A stretch of DNA of 64,000 bases, taken from positions 25,462,766 through 25,526,765 of the forward strand of contig CM057152.1 in assembly GCA_029962745.1 (NCBI GenBank), read 5' to 3'. The notes under the pieces were generated by a model. That model saw nothing but the letters and a program-made list of their open reading frames with translations. It did not search any database and had not been told where the DNA came from. Both the position numbers and the translations under genes were made by a program. Positions 45,201-53,652 of this stretch are shown piece after piece. Position 1 is the first letter of the stretch, and each line of letters begins with the position of its first letter. The DNA is from Echinometra lucunter (taxonomy: Eukaryota; Echinodermata; Echinoidea; Camarodonta; Echinometridae).

Positions 45201-45798
45201 CTATTTTTTTCTCCTGAATTTGTAAATGTTCCATTTCACATATCTATCATCCCCCTCCCCTCCCCCCCCCCCCCCCCCCCAGCTTGAATCAGCTCGAATC
45301 CAGACATGCAGCCACGAAAAGAAGATCAAGCAACTTGAGGGCCAACTGGTGATTGCTCTCGGTCAGCTAGGCAGCCATAACAAAAACCATCTCAACCAGA
45401 ATTCCCTGCCACCTATCAATGGCCACCGTCCTTGTGTTGCAGAAAGCCGCATCGAGGAGATCCAGCGGGAAAGGAAGTTAAGACGTCAACTAAGTAAAGA
45501 TCACTTAAGCATCAACCAAGAGGCTGCGTTAAGACGGCAGCTTTTGGGGAAGGACAGTGGAATTTCAACACGTTCTCCTTCAAGCAGTAAAATATCCACA
45601 AGAACTCCTGGCAGCATGAAAGAAGAAAGTTTTAAGGAGGAGATGGGTGAGAGAAGTCATACAGGGGGCTCTCAGTCAGGGGAAGAAGGTTATCAATACC
45701 AAAATTCAGCAATATCAGATGTTGGAACAAGTCCTGGAAAGTCCTTCACATCAGCATCATCAAAGACTGAGAAAAGTTCAGTTTGTGTTGTCATGTGA
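31847..45798 (+). CDS. Six-exon gene for a coiled-coil protein with a C-terminal CaaX box
   Basis: Exons 31847-32728, 37628-37801, 38770-38850, 39336-39409, 42239-42395 and 45283-45798 all have GT donors and AG acceptors, and their phases join without a break to encode about 627 residues. The start Met has an in-frame TGA upstream at 31820-31822. Residues 1 to about 200 are low-complexity and charged, with a basic patch (HRKKKRHRHRSW) and a duplicated KNRSEI unit. From about residue 255 to 480 the heptad-like Leu/Glu/Lys/Gln pattern indicates a long coiled coil, interrupted once by a Ser-rich segment. The tail is Ser/Thr-rich and ends KTEKSSVCVVM. CVVM fits the CaaX rule, and Met at the last position usually directs farnesylation, so attachment to a membrane is inferred. 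I do not recognise the family. Introns carry at least six repeat elements. Confidence 0.8.
32751..33228. mobile_element. MITE 22 bp after the exon 1 donor
   Basis: TTATGCTACGTTCCCACTAT on the left mirrors AGTGGGAACCTAGCATAA on the right. The inside has many ATCGTG/CACGAT words, themselves in inverted order. It has no coding capacity. Its closeness to the splice donor is notable. Confidence 0.8.
34551..35047. mobile_element. MITE with TTAAAGRCATTGG ends, copy 1
   Basis: TTAAAGACATTGGTTAAC at the left mirrors GTTAGCCAATGCCTTTAA at the right, giving TTAA at both edges. The inside has the CpG-bearing block AAGGAGTGCGCATGCGCG and AATACAAGTACTCATACACA. A copy in opposite orientation lies at 49158-49635 and shares these blocks. 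TTAA edges would suit piggyBac-type target duplication, but the end sequence is not diagnostic. Confidence 0.8.
35050..35620 (+). repeat. Purine-rich tract with imperfect tandem units
   Basis: About 570 bp strongly biased to A and G on the plus strand. Units such as GATAGACAGGTAGAAACATA and GTTATAGACGGAGGATGTAG, each followed by AAAAGAGCGTTGG- or AGAAGAGCGTCG-like words, recur at roughly 130-140 bp. The bias produces a 187-codon minus-strand frame that is not a gene. Such tracts can form triplex structures; that is general knowledge, not shown here. Confidence 0.7.
36188..36231. repeat. AT dinucleotide microsatellite
   Basis: About 21 AT units in intron 1 of the coiled-coil gene, near the centre of the long foldback. 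Confidence 0.95.
36689..37103. mobile_element. MITE with AAGCCCACCGCACACTATACGA ends in intron 1
   Basis: The left end, starting AAGCCCACCGCACACTATAC, mirrors the right end, GTATAGTGTGCGGTGGGCTT. Inside, CGATCCGATTTCGG-type and CGATCGGCTACG-type words also pair. It is inserted in the right arm of the larger foldback, so it is the younger of the two. Confidence 0.85.
37628..37801 (+). CDS. Coiled-coil CaaX gene, exon 2
   Basis: 58 codons in phase 0, between TTTCAG and GTAATG. It encodes coiled-coil heptads with SSLQLQEQYASLSVRISDLG and ends KQQSD. It lies just outside the right end of the large foldback. Confidence 0.85.
38770..38850 (+). CDS. Coiled-coil CaaX gene, exon 3
   Basis: 27 codons in phase 0, between TACATTAG and GTGAGT. 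The product LEEMERFLNMREELCKSKEK continues the coiled coil. Confidence 0.8.
39336..39409 (+). CDS. Coiled-coil CaaX gene, exon 4
   Basis: 74 bases between AAAACAG and GTATTT. It leaves two bases (AG) of a split Arg codon, completed by the first A of exon 5. The product ELDAWQHELDIKRRQLENAD is coiled coil. Confidence 0.8.
39842..41504. mobile_element. 1.66-kb foldback element in intron 4, TTA target duplication
   Basis: The outer ends TGACAGGGTCAGGATCCAGC and GCTGGATCCTGACCCTGTCA are perfect inverted repeats, and TTA flanks both sides (39839-39841 and 41505-41507). Each arm is over 600 bp. Arms share, inverted, CACTCGATAACAGGTCATG / CATGACCTGTTATCGAG, many CATGACCC / GGGTCATG words, and AATTTTTTGTACATGGCTGA / TCAGCCATGTACAAAAAATT next to a unique centre at about 40467-40735. 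A 3-bp TTA/TAA duplication is typical of PIF/Harbinger elements; the family call is inference. The 191-codon minus-strand frame inside it is not a gene. Confidence 0.85.
42239..42395 (+). CDS. Coiled-coil CaaX gene, exon 5
   Basis: 157 bases between TTAAATAG and GTATAC. It opens with a Ser-rich, probably flexible stretch (TDSSLNSSYSKPTTDEED) and returns to coiled coil (SKEENSMLHKQLHSLKTQ). Confidence 0.85.
42396..43497. other. Intron 5 of the coiled-coil gene, first part
   Basis: No recognisable exon, element end or conserved peptide was found. The phase-0 junction between exons 5 and 6 does not require an additional exon here. Confidence 0.5.
43498..44355. mobile_element. Inverted, partial relative of the 8911-10445 element
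   Basis: Read on the minus strand it matches the right half of the earlier element: GGGAGGTTATATTGTATGG, AGGGTTATTCC-like and ACCTGCAAGTTTCTACTGG-like blocks, then GGTCAAAGGCCAAATGAAG. It starts near a GTATCCCCTGGG end and lacks a clear opposite end. It lies in intron 5. Confidence 0.7.
44356..45282. other. Intron 5, last part, ending in a poly-C acceptor tract
   Basis: No exon is recognised. The last 40 bases are almost pure C, with a run of about 19 C directly before the AG at 45281-45282. Confidence 0.55.
45283..45798 (+). CDS. Coiled-coil CaaX gene, last exon
   Basis: 171 codons plus TGA. It starts with the end of the coiled coil (LESARIQTCSHEKKIKQLEG), then a second short helix (SRIEEIQRERKLRRQLSKDH), then a long Ser/Thr/Gly-rich tail with Ser-Pro sites (STRSPSSSKISTRTPGS) and the terminal CVVM. 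A downstream AATAAA at 45846-45851 supports the end of the gene. Confidence 0.85.
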   Translation, partial: LESARIQTCSHEKKIKQLEGQLVIALGQLGSHNKNHLNQNSLPPINGHRPCVAESRIEEIQRERKLRRQLSKDHLSINQEAALRRQLLGKDSGISTRSPSSSKISTRTPGSMKEESFKEEMGERSHTGGSQSGEEGYQYQNSAISDVGTSPGKSFTSASSKTEKSSVCVVM

Positions 45799-45845
45799 TG
45801 AGACTATTTCAGTTAGAATACATTCATCTCAAGCACCTACCTCAT

Positions 45846-45851
45846 AATAAA
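45846..45851 (+). promoter_or_regulatory. Polyadenylation signal of the coiled-coil gene
   Basis: AATAAA 48 bases after the stop codon. It would give a very short 3' UTR; other A/T-rich hexamers further on could also serve. Confidence 0.55.
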
Positions 45852-45902
45852 AAACAAGAGAGAAAAGGGTGGTTAATCGTTTGTTCCCATATGAGTTTAT
45901 TA

Positions 45903-46080
45903 TAGTGGAACCTCGTTATAAAGAACGCTGTTACAACAAACTCTCATTATAACAAGAAAATTTTGCTGCACCCACTTCTTCATATTTTATTGTTTTTTAG
46001 CCCTGATATAACAAGGTTTCGATATAAAGAGGTTATTTCTTTGGTCCGGAGGAGTTTGTTGTAACAAGGTTTGCCTGTAC
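45903..46080. mobile_element. MITE with GTGGAACCTCGTTATA ends, copy 2
   Basis: The left end AGTGGAACCTCGTTATAAAG and right end TTGTAACAAGGTTTGCCTGT are inverted, and the inside matches the copy at 5173-5351. It lies about 100 bp after the stop of the coiled-coil gene. Confidence 0.7.
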
Positions 46081-46737
46081 TAAAAAGCTCAGATAGGCTA
46101 TGAGTAAATTATACACAAATGTGAAGAATGAAAAAATACATTACACTAATCAATGGCATTAATGCCATTTGTGGAAAGAATATTGTTTATGAAAGCTCTA
46201 AATAATCCACTGATACTCCATACAAGGATTCTACTTTTACAAGCACAATACAATATCATACTTTATCATATGTAAAGCAGTGATGCAATATCATTTGTGT
46301 GTGAAAAAATAGAACAGTAGTAGTTGATTTAACATACATTTAAATGAAAATAATTTGTGCCTATATCACACCAATTATGGTTGAAACTTAATTACATATA
46401 CACATGTACTATATAGCTATATTTGGAACACGACATAACATCCAAGCATCAACATTTTGAGAATATCAAGATAAAACAAAAATAAAGAAATGCAAAAGAT
46501 AAACTTACAGTAATCTGCTTGTTTGACTGAACAAAGACATTTAAGCATGAATTCTTTTTTTTTTATACAAAAAAAAAAAATACTTAGAATGTCCATTATA
46601 CAAATAGTTGAAGTGGTATGAGTATTTCATGATAACATGTATCAGGAATTTCACATTTTTTTTATCATTTCATTCAAATTGTGATAGATTATAAGCTATT
46701 AATGGTAACGATACTCGTATTCATTAAACATTTCTTC
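46081..46737. other. Intergenic, nothing recognised
   Basis: A/T-rich sequence between two convergent genes, with a poly-T/poly-A pair near 46555-46580. No exon is supported. Confidence 0.5.
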
Positions 46738-47121
46738 AATTCTCGCATTTCGCAGTCCTTGCGCCCTCATTCGGTTCAGTTGCGACAGTCACCCTAGCGC
46801 GTTAATTCTGGGAGATGGGTCGACAACAGTACCATCAACACCTTGCCCTAGTCACCTTTTCTGCTCCAATTCTAAGTGATTACAGACTTCCACCACTTTA
46901 TATTTTCTCTTGACTCTTGACTCTCACTGCTAGTTCTACTAACTCATCCTTCTTCTTCCCTGTGCTTAGGATCCCTCGGTCAGTTTAAATATTTCTTCAG
47001 TTATTCAACTCTCACTCACAGCGTCTGCTATCTTGGAAACAGTTGTCAACCTGCAAGTGGGAAAATAGGCCTCTCAGAGTACAGATATTGGTGGCGCATG
47101 CATTGTGAAATGCGAGAATTC
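46738..47121. mobile_element. MITE with AATTCTCGCATTTC ends
   Basis: AATTCTCGCATTTCGCA at the left mirrors TGTGAAATGCGAGAATT at the right, separated by about 350 bp without coding capacity. Confidence 0.75.
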
Positions 47122-48018
47122 TACGAAAAATACATATTCATGAAGTTTATGAACAGATGTCAAAGATTAACTTTTGAGAGAATTGAGAGAATTTTTTTTT
47201 TACTTTAATGTTTTGGGTGAGGTATCGATCATTAAAATGTTTTTTTAAATATAACTGGCATATAAAGAAATGCTTATTTTTACTGATAAATGGAATATAA
47301 AGTAATGTCTATTGAAATCAATTTGATGGTACCTGTTCCTCTCTTACTAGGTAAAAGATAAGGTATTGTCAAATACTCATGTATTTAAATGGATTTCCAT
47401 GGATAGGACTGAACAGCACTATTTGCTATCAGCTACCAGTCAGTGGTAAATCTATATTACATCACTAGTCTGCTTTTCCTCATTCTGCTCTGCTTTGCAA
47501 CATCCCAAATTTCCTAACAGCAACATGATGCCTTTATTGCCTTATTGGCTTAATATCCATAGTAAAAATAACTTGTCATGGGACCTAATTTTCAATAAAT
47601 GAAGCAGACAGGTAAGATATATGCTTTATCATGTCATTTACAAAACAATCAACAGTAGTATCTGTAACACTTCAAGTTACTTTACATCAAATCAATACAA
47701 ATACTGCAAGTTGTTATTAATCAAGGTAATTGCTGCAGTCACAATGATAATTCAAATGGAACATTTCTATGCCAGTTACTTTTACAATTAGATAAATCAT
47801 GTGTGATGTTTCTCGTTGCTTTTAAAAATGAATTTACATGAGCAAATGTAAATTTAGCAAAATCTTGAAACAGTTCTGACAAATGTAACTTATATCAAGT
47901 TAACGCTTGACTGTGAAAATAATCAATGTGTACATTACGTCAACTTAATAATATTATTAACTGTTATGATTTCTGATTATATGCAAAAATAAAACCTATT
48001 ACTTTGCAACTGTTCTGC
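47122..48018. other. Likely 3' untranslated or intergenic DNA of the minus-strand gene
   Basis: A/T-rich with no exon. It directly follows the stop codon at 48019-48021 on the minus strand and probably includes that gene's 3' UTR. Confidence 0.45.
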
Positions 48019-48096
48019 TCAGTGCTCATCTTCTTCCTTCATCAAATGCATGATATTCATAGCATCGTCCTCCAAGCCATGGGTCATCAAGTAGAC
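48019..48096 (-). CDS. Unidentified minus-strand gene, last exon
   Basis: 25 codons plus TGA after a strong pyrimidine-rich acceptor. It enters in phase 0, matching the AAG end of the upstream exon. The acidic C-terminus is KEEDEH. Confidence 0.65.
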   Translation of the reverse strand, partial: VYLMTHGLEDDAMNIMHLMKEEDEH

Positions 48097-51000
48097 CTGG
48101 AGAAGAGAAAGATGAAAATGAATTACCATAGCTTGTATACAAATAATTCATGCTTGCATTAGTGCATACACAACTGCACGAATGTTAAATCACAATGGGA
48201 TAATGAACTCGACAAGTCTCTTTCATTATCCAACTCACTGTGACTTAACTGAGTGCAGTGTGTATCACTAATGCACGAGCCACAAAGCATGAATTATTTG
48301 TTTGATAAAAACGGGTCGACAACATAAAGCCAGAATATAAGCTACGAAACTGAATGAAATGTCAAGATTCGCAGTCATGGAGGATGCCATTCGCTTTTTT
48401 TGGTGACTTCTCGTATGATAAGTGCAGCCTAGCCTAACAATTTAATGCGCTTCTTGATACCGGCATCAATGTCCTTGCTATATAAAACTTGGGGTTGCGT
48501 CCAGAGGTAGCATACATATAAGCATGCATAAGGATTTCCAGTCAGAGTGCATGTAATGCTTTTTGTACTCCCGTGCATGTTAGCAAAAAAATAAGAGCGC
48601 ACACGTAACCCATTTCAGCGCGTCTGATTAGTTACATTCTTGAACCCGTTTTTATAAAGGTAGATGTCTGCTGAGAGCAATGATGATGTTAAGTAATATG
48701 GGCAAGTCCATGGTTTAAGGGAAATTTGATCTGTTGGCCTCATTTAAAGAATACTTGTGCATGTTCAATCTCTAATATAAACCCAGAGGTAATTCTTGTA
48801 TAGACCTTTGACTTGTGTGAAAAAAAAAGAATACCATAATTTGCGCATTGCTTGGAGAATTGTCATCTTTGGTCAGTAATTTTGTATGCCTTATAGGCAA
48901 AGTCAAACAAAATTGTATTTCTTCAGATATTTTCTAGGTGTTTACCTGTGTGTTGGAATGAATAATTTATCATTTAACCATTCAAATATCAAGAGGCATT
49001 CAAAAATGATGTTTAGTATCATTGCATCTTAGAAAATCATGAAATGATGCAGATTTAACACCGTTTTAACATGCACTTTTCTGTTTAACATCTGGAAATA
49101 CAGTTTATACTATACTTCTCTGACTGGGTGCACTTCAATCAAATATACAGTATAAAAGTTGAAGGCATTGGCTAATTTTGTGAGCAGCCGATTTATAAAA
49201 TTCTCAAACTAAGATGATACATGTGTATGAGTACTTGTATTTGTACTCAAAAACCCTGAATCCAACCATAATTTGGAATGAAAAAATGTTAGTAAGACGC
49301 AAACTGCGATTTTATTAATAAAATAAGAGGACCGTTTTGCTCGAATTAAAAAAGACCGTTATTTGCCTCCCTCGGTGTGATACACCAATACACACTACAG
49401 TCCAGTGAGCCAGGCGCGCATGCGCACTCCTTACGTCTAGTCCATGCAACTGACCCTTATATCTATCAAACATTGGTTCACATTTTAAATATTTAAAAAT
49501 ACTTCCTGTAGATACTATTCTTAGAAACTTTCAGACTGGTATTTTTACACTATAACCCTTATGTTTATCCCATTTTCAAATAGCAAAACGAGTTGTTTTT
49601 ATTTTTATTACAACAATGTTAACCAATGTCTTTAAGTATGCTAAACCCAGGATTTTTATGAATAATTTTCTGTGTAGTCTCAAACATGTAAATTTGTGTA
49701 CAGTTTCAGATTCTCCATGACATAGGCAAACAGGGATCAAATTGTAGAAAATGATTCTCCCATTCAGTCTAGATATAAATTCTAATTTCAATCATCATGG
49801 GCATAAAAGATGATGTCATACCGATTTTTAATTTTTTTGTTGCGTTTCACTAAATGTGGGACAGCCAATAGTTCTGCATGGGGTTAACCTGTTAATTACT
49901 CTATTCCCAAAGGCTTAATACAGGAACCAATATCCTTCTCTCTTCACACAAATGATATGTATACATTTAAAGACATTAAAAATACTTAGGTTTGGACTGA
50001 TGGGAAAGTAAAATAAAAAGAAAATGAGAAGGCAAGGATATCCGAGAAGAAAAGGAGGAGCAAGAGAAGGAGAGAAAGAGGTGATTAGAAAGAGAGCAAC
50101 AATGAGAAGGAATTAGCAGTATGTAAATGATAACCTAGTGAAAGAGGTAGGAGGAAGAGGAGATCCACTGTAAAAAACTAGATGAATCTTCGACCACGCG
50201 TGGTCAAACTTTATGCCTCCGCCATTACCATCTCAGAAATAAATGGCACTTCATGTTGATTTATTTTCATTTATACAATGACATCTTTGACCTTGACCTT
50301 GTGACCCCCAAATCTAATGAGAGCATTGCCCTTTCCATATGCATACATGAGCCAAGTTTGTTGAACCGTCAAATGATTACTGAGTTATCACAAGAACGAA
50401 CCATTTCTATGTACATAATGACCTCTATGACCTTTGACCTTTGACCTTGAGACCCCAAATTCTAATCAGATCATTGTCCCTCCCATATGCATACCTGTGC
50501 CAAGTTTGAGGTTGATCGTCAAATGGTTGTTGAGTTATGGTGAAAACGAACCATTTCTATGTACATAATGACCTCTATGACCTTTGACCTTTGACCTTGA
50601 GACCCTAAAATCGAATCAGATCATTGTCCCTCCCACATGCATACCTGTGCCAAGTTTGAGGTTGATCAGTCAAATGGTTGTTGAGTTATGGTGAAAACGA
50701 ACCATTTCTATGTACATAATGACCTCTATGACCTTTGACCTTTGACCTTGTGACCCCAAAATCTAATCAGATCATTGTCCCTTCCATGTGCATACATGAG
50801 CCAAGTTTGAAGCCAATCTGTCCAATGGTTCTTAAGTTATCGCGAGAACGAGCCATTTTTATGTGTATTATTACCTCTATGACCTTGACCTTTGACCTTG
50901 AGACTCCAAAATCTAATCAGGGGAGCGTTTCATGAAAGGACTTGTCGGTTGTGTTATCCGACAGTTGCCATAGTAACGATGCTTCTCAACCAATCAAAAT

Positions 51001-51784
51001 CAAGGAAAGATGTCAGATCTGACAACTTGTCAGGTGACAAATGTTGATGAAACGCCCCCCAGATCATTGTCCCTCCCATATGCATACACGAGCCTAGTTT
51101 GAAGTTGATCTGTCGAACGGTTCTTAAGTTATCGCGAGAACGAAAACGGGACGGACGGACGGACGGACGGACGACCCGAAAACATAATGCCTCCGGCAAC
51201 CACCTACGGTGGGCGGAGGCATAAAAAGTATCATGTGCACCATGGTAATTTGACGAAATTACATCAAATCATGGTAATCTGATGGTACTTGCATGGTTAT
51301 GATGGTAATTTCTTCCAAATGCCACGGAACCCACGGGGATGCAGGGATAGGAGGTACTGAAGAATGAGGAAAAACGGGTGATACTGGGAGAGGCAAAGGA
51401 GAAGAAGTGGTGGAGGATAAGGTGTACATAGAAGAAAAAGGGGAGGAGAATTAGGAGGTGGAAGAGAGGATGAGAAAATTTTTTGTACACATCCTGCATC
51501 TTCATACTGTTTCTGAAGCAAAAGTATATATTATCACAATCTGAGCATAAATTATAATGCCTTCATTGTGTGATAAGTAATATCCCCACATTGCAAAGGG
51601 AGCCATCTAAATTTTACTGCTTCCATGCAGTATCAATGTTATGTTAAAATTGCCAATTATACATACAGAACAGTGAACAATGTTTCTCACCTTAAGAAGT
51701 TCTGTGCCTGTTGATCCATGTGCAGCAGGTGAGACAGGGTAGTATACATGAAAAACTTTCACAAGCTTGATTGCATCAGATATC
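48019..51784 (-). CDS. Last two exons of an unidentified minus-strand gene
   Basis: Exon 51784-51691 (94 bases) has acceptor TGATATACAG and donor GTGAGA; exon 48096-48019 has acceptor TTCTCTTCTCCAG and ends in TGA. The joined frame reads ISDAIKLVKVFHVYYP, then VSPAAHGSTGTELLK, then VYLMTHGLEDDAMNIMHLMK and an acidic end KEEDEH. The final part looks like amphipathic helices of a repeat protein, but I cannot name the family. Upstream exons must lie beyond 51784, past the nested transposons at 51912-60269, or outside the window. Confidence 0.65.
48139..48302. mobile_element. Foldback MITE in the last intron of the minus-strand gene
   Basis: ACAAATAATTCATGCTTGCA mirrors GCATGAATTATTTGT, and the inner TTAGTGCATACACAACTGCAC mirrors GTGCAGTGTGTATCACTAA. 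It would fold into a single hairpin of about 160 bp. Confidence 0.75.
48303..49157. other. Intron DNA of the minus-strand gene, nothing recognised
   Basis: No additional exon is required by phase, and none is visible. Confidence 0.5.
49158..49635. mobile_element. MITE with TTAAAGRCATTGG ends, copy 2 (inverted)
   Basis: Opposite orientation to the copy at 34551-35047. Ends are GAAGGCATTGGCTAA and GTTAACCAATGTCTTTAA; the AGGCGCGCATGCGCACTCC and GTGTATGAGTACTTGTATTT blocks are shared with the other copy. Confidence 0.8.
50175..51225. mobile_element. Non-autonomous element with AGGTCA-rich tandem units, copy B
   Basis: Opposite orientation to copy A. It begins AAACTAGATGAATCTTCGAC and ends with the ATGCCTCCGGC...GGGCGGAGGCAT hairpin at about 51189-51222. 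Units near 50270, 50420, 50560, 50720 and 50870 each carry TGACCTTTGACCTTGAGACC, the complement of AGGTCA direct repeats. A GGAC tetranucleotide array lies at 51149-51172. A 139-bp MITE has inserted at 50921. Confidence 0.85.
50921..51059. mobile_element. 139-bp MITE inserted in AGGTCA repeat copy B
   Basis: GGGAGCGTTTCATGAAAGG and GATGAAACGCCCCC form the ends, and CAG is duplicated on each side (50918-50920, 51060-51062). Removing it restores the AATCAGATCATTGTCCC wording seen in the other repeat copies, which proves a later insertion. Confidence 0.85.
51226..51690. other. Intron DNA with a GA-rich tract
   Basis: A purine-rich tract covers about 51330-51480. No exon is seen. Confidence 0.5.
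51691..51784 (-). CDS. Unidentified minus-strand gene, penultimate exon
   Basis: It enters with one base of a split codon and leaves in phase 0. The product includes KLVKVFHVYYPVSPAAHG. It lies only 128 bp from the mariner end at 51912, so the transposon nest sits close to the splice acceptor of this exon. Confidence 0.65.
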
Positions 51785-52677
51785 CTGTATATCAGAAAGG
51801 GGAAAAATCCACATATGCACTAAAATTTCATTCATACTCTTGCAAACCATGGTTAAGGTTAACAAAAGCAACATGTATTTCATGGCTCATACTCTTACTT
51901 GGAATTACATACGAGGGGCGACTGAAAAGTTTTGAGCCTCACATGGAAAGGAATAAGATATGGAGGCCAGTTTTGGTCCATGAAGTCTTTCACATATCTT
52001 AATCCTACCCACCAAGTTTCTTGGTCATAACAAATTTTGTCTCTATTTTATAGGTTCATAAACTTTCAGTATCCGGTGTTTCATAAAAATGGACAAACTC
52101 GAGTATCGAGCTGTCATGAAGTATCTGCAGCTGAAAGGGTTGACCCCAGCTGAGATCCAAAGGACATGATGGACACATTGGGTGAACACGTCCCTTCATA
52201 TGCCACGGTGGAACGATGGGTAAATGAATTCAAACATGGCAAAGACAATTTTAAAGATGAACCAAGGTCAGGGAGGCCACTGACAGCAACAACCCCACAG
52301 AACATTGACCTCATCCTTGACATGGTTATGGAGGATCGGCGCATCTCAACTTATCACATTGCCAAGAGGTTGGGTATCTCACAAGAGCGAGAAGAACGTA
52401 TAATCAGAGATGAATTTGGAATGTCAAAGGTGTCTGCGAGATGGGTACCATGTCTTTTGACTTCCGAACAGAAGCACACCAGATGCAGAATGCCAAGAGA
52501 AAATTTGGCACTCTTTGAGGCCAACCCATCCAATTTCTTGGATTGATTTGTGACTATGGATGAGACTTGGGTTCATCACTATCGGCCGGAGACCAAGGAG
52601 CAGTCAAAACAATGGAAGCATTGCACATCACCAACCCCAAAGAAGGCCAAGGTCACACCATCGGCTGGCAAGGTCAT

Positions 52678-52874
52678 TGTTGTGATGTGTTGTTGTCTAT
52701 TTGATATGTGACAGTTATACAACTCACAAAATACGAGAATTGGTAGACAGATCTGTGGGGCTGGTAACTACATCTTGGCGAGATCTTTTATTGCCACCAT
52801 AATTGCAACTCATAACCGCGCGTTGCTTGACACCTTTGCGCGCGTATCAATATAGTTCTATATATATCACAACA
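52678..52874 (-). repeat. Ty3/gypsy 3' LTR
   Basis: 197 bp, TGTTGTGAT...ATCACAACA. It differs from the other LTR at one position in ACGAGAATTGG versus ACGAGATTTGG. Confidence 0.95.
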
Positions 52875-52890
52875 TCCCCCTCCTTTTAAC
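52875..52890 (-). other. Polypurine tract of the Ty3/gypsy element
   Basis: On the minus strand TTAAAAGGAGGGGGA directly precedes the 3' LTR, the expected position for plus-strand DNA priming. Confidence 0.75.
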
Positions 52891-53652
52891 AAGTCTTAAA
52901 CATACTCACAGTATAGAAAAAAAAAATGCAACTTCAGAAAACTCTAGCATCATTGAGATGCATCTAACTAATGCATAGTGTTGGTACACATGTTAAAAAC
53001 AGATCATGAACTTTCTAAACAAGTTACTGTTTTTCAACAAATTGGAAAACAGCATATTCAAGCTGCTTCTTAATTCAACATTTGTCAGCTTAAAAAAAAC
53101 AAACAAACAAACAATGAAAGTGTATGTATGTCTTAAAAATGGTGGGTTAAACCTGAATCTTAGCAGTAATCATTGCCCAAATACGTCAATATGCATGTAA
53201 TAAATACTGTGATACTGATGTTTGTAATATCGTAATGCTTGTTTAGTTCTGCAATAAAATTTTCGGTCATCTTTCACATATTTTTGTGCTACCTATTTCT
53301 AAAGCATGTGGGCTTTGTCAAATTAAATTTCGTAAAGTTATTTCTGTTTCATTTGTGTAGTTATTTCCCTTGTGTGCATGTAATCAATTTTCATGCAAAT
53401 CAATTCAACTTGCTTATGAATACTTGCATAACATATTTACACAATAGGCATATACTAAAAAAAGTTCTTCACTGACTTAAAAAAAAACACATACGGCATT
53501 ATATCACAAAAATTGATCTCACTTTGATCAAGGTCTCTGAACAAAAGGAACAAATATATGTATAATCCTACTTCTAACATATATACACATCCAAAGGCAA
53601 GATTCCAAATGTTGCCTTTGTTTTAAGGCATGTGTGCATCAAAGGTATTTCC

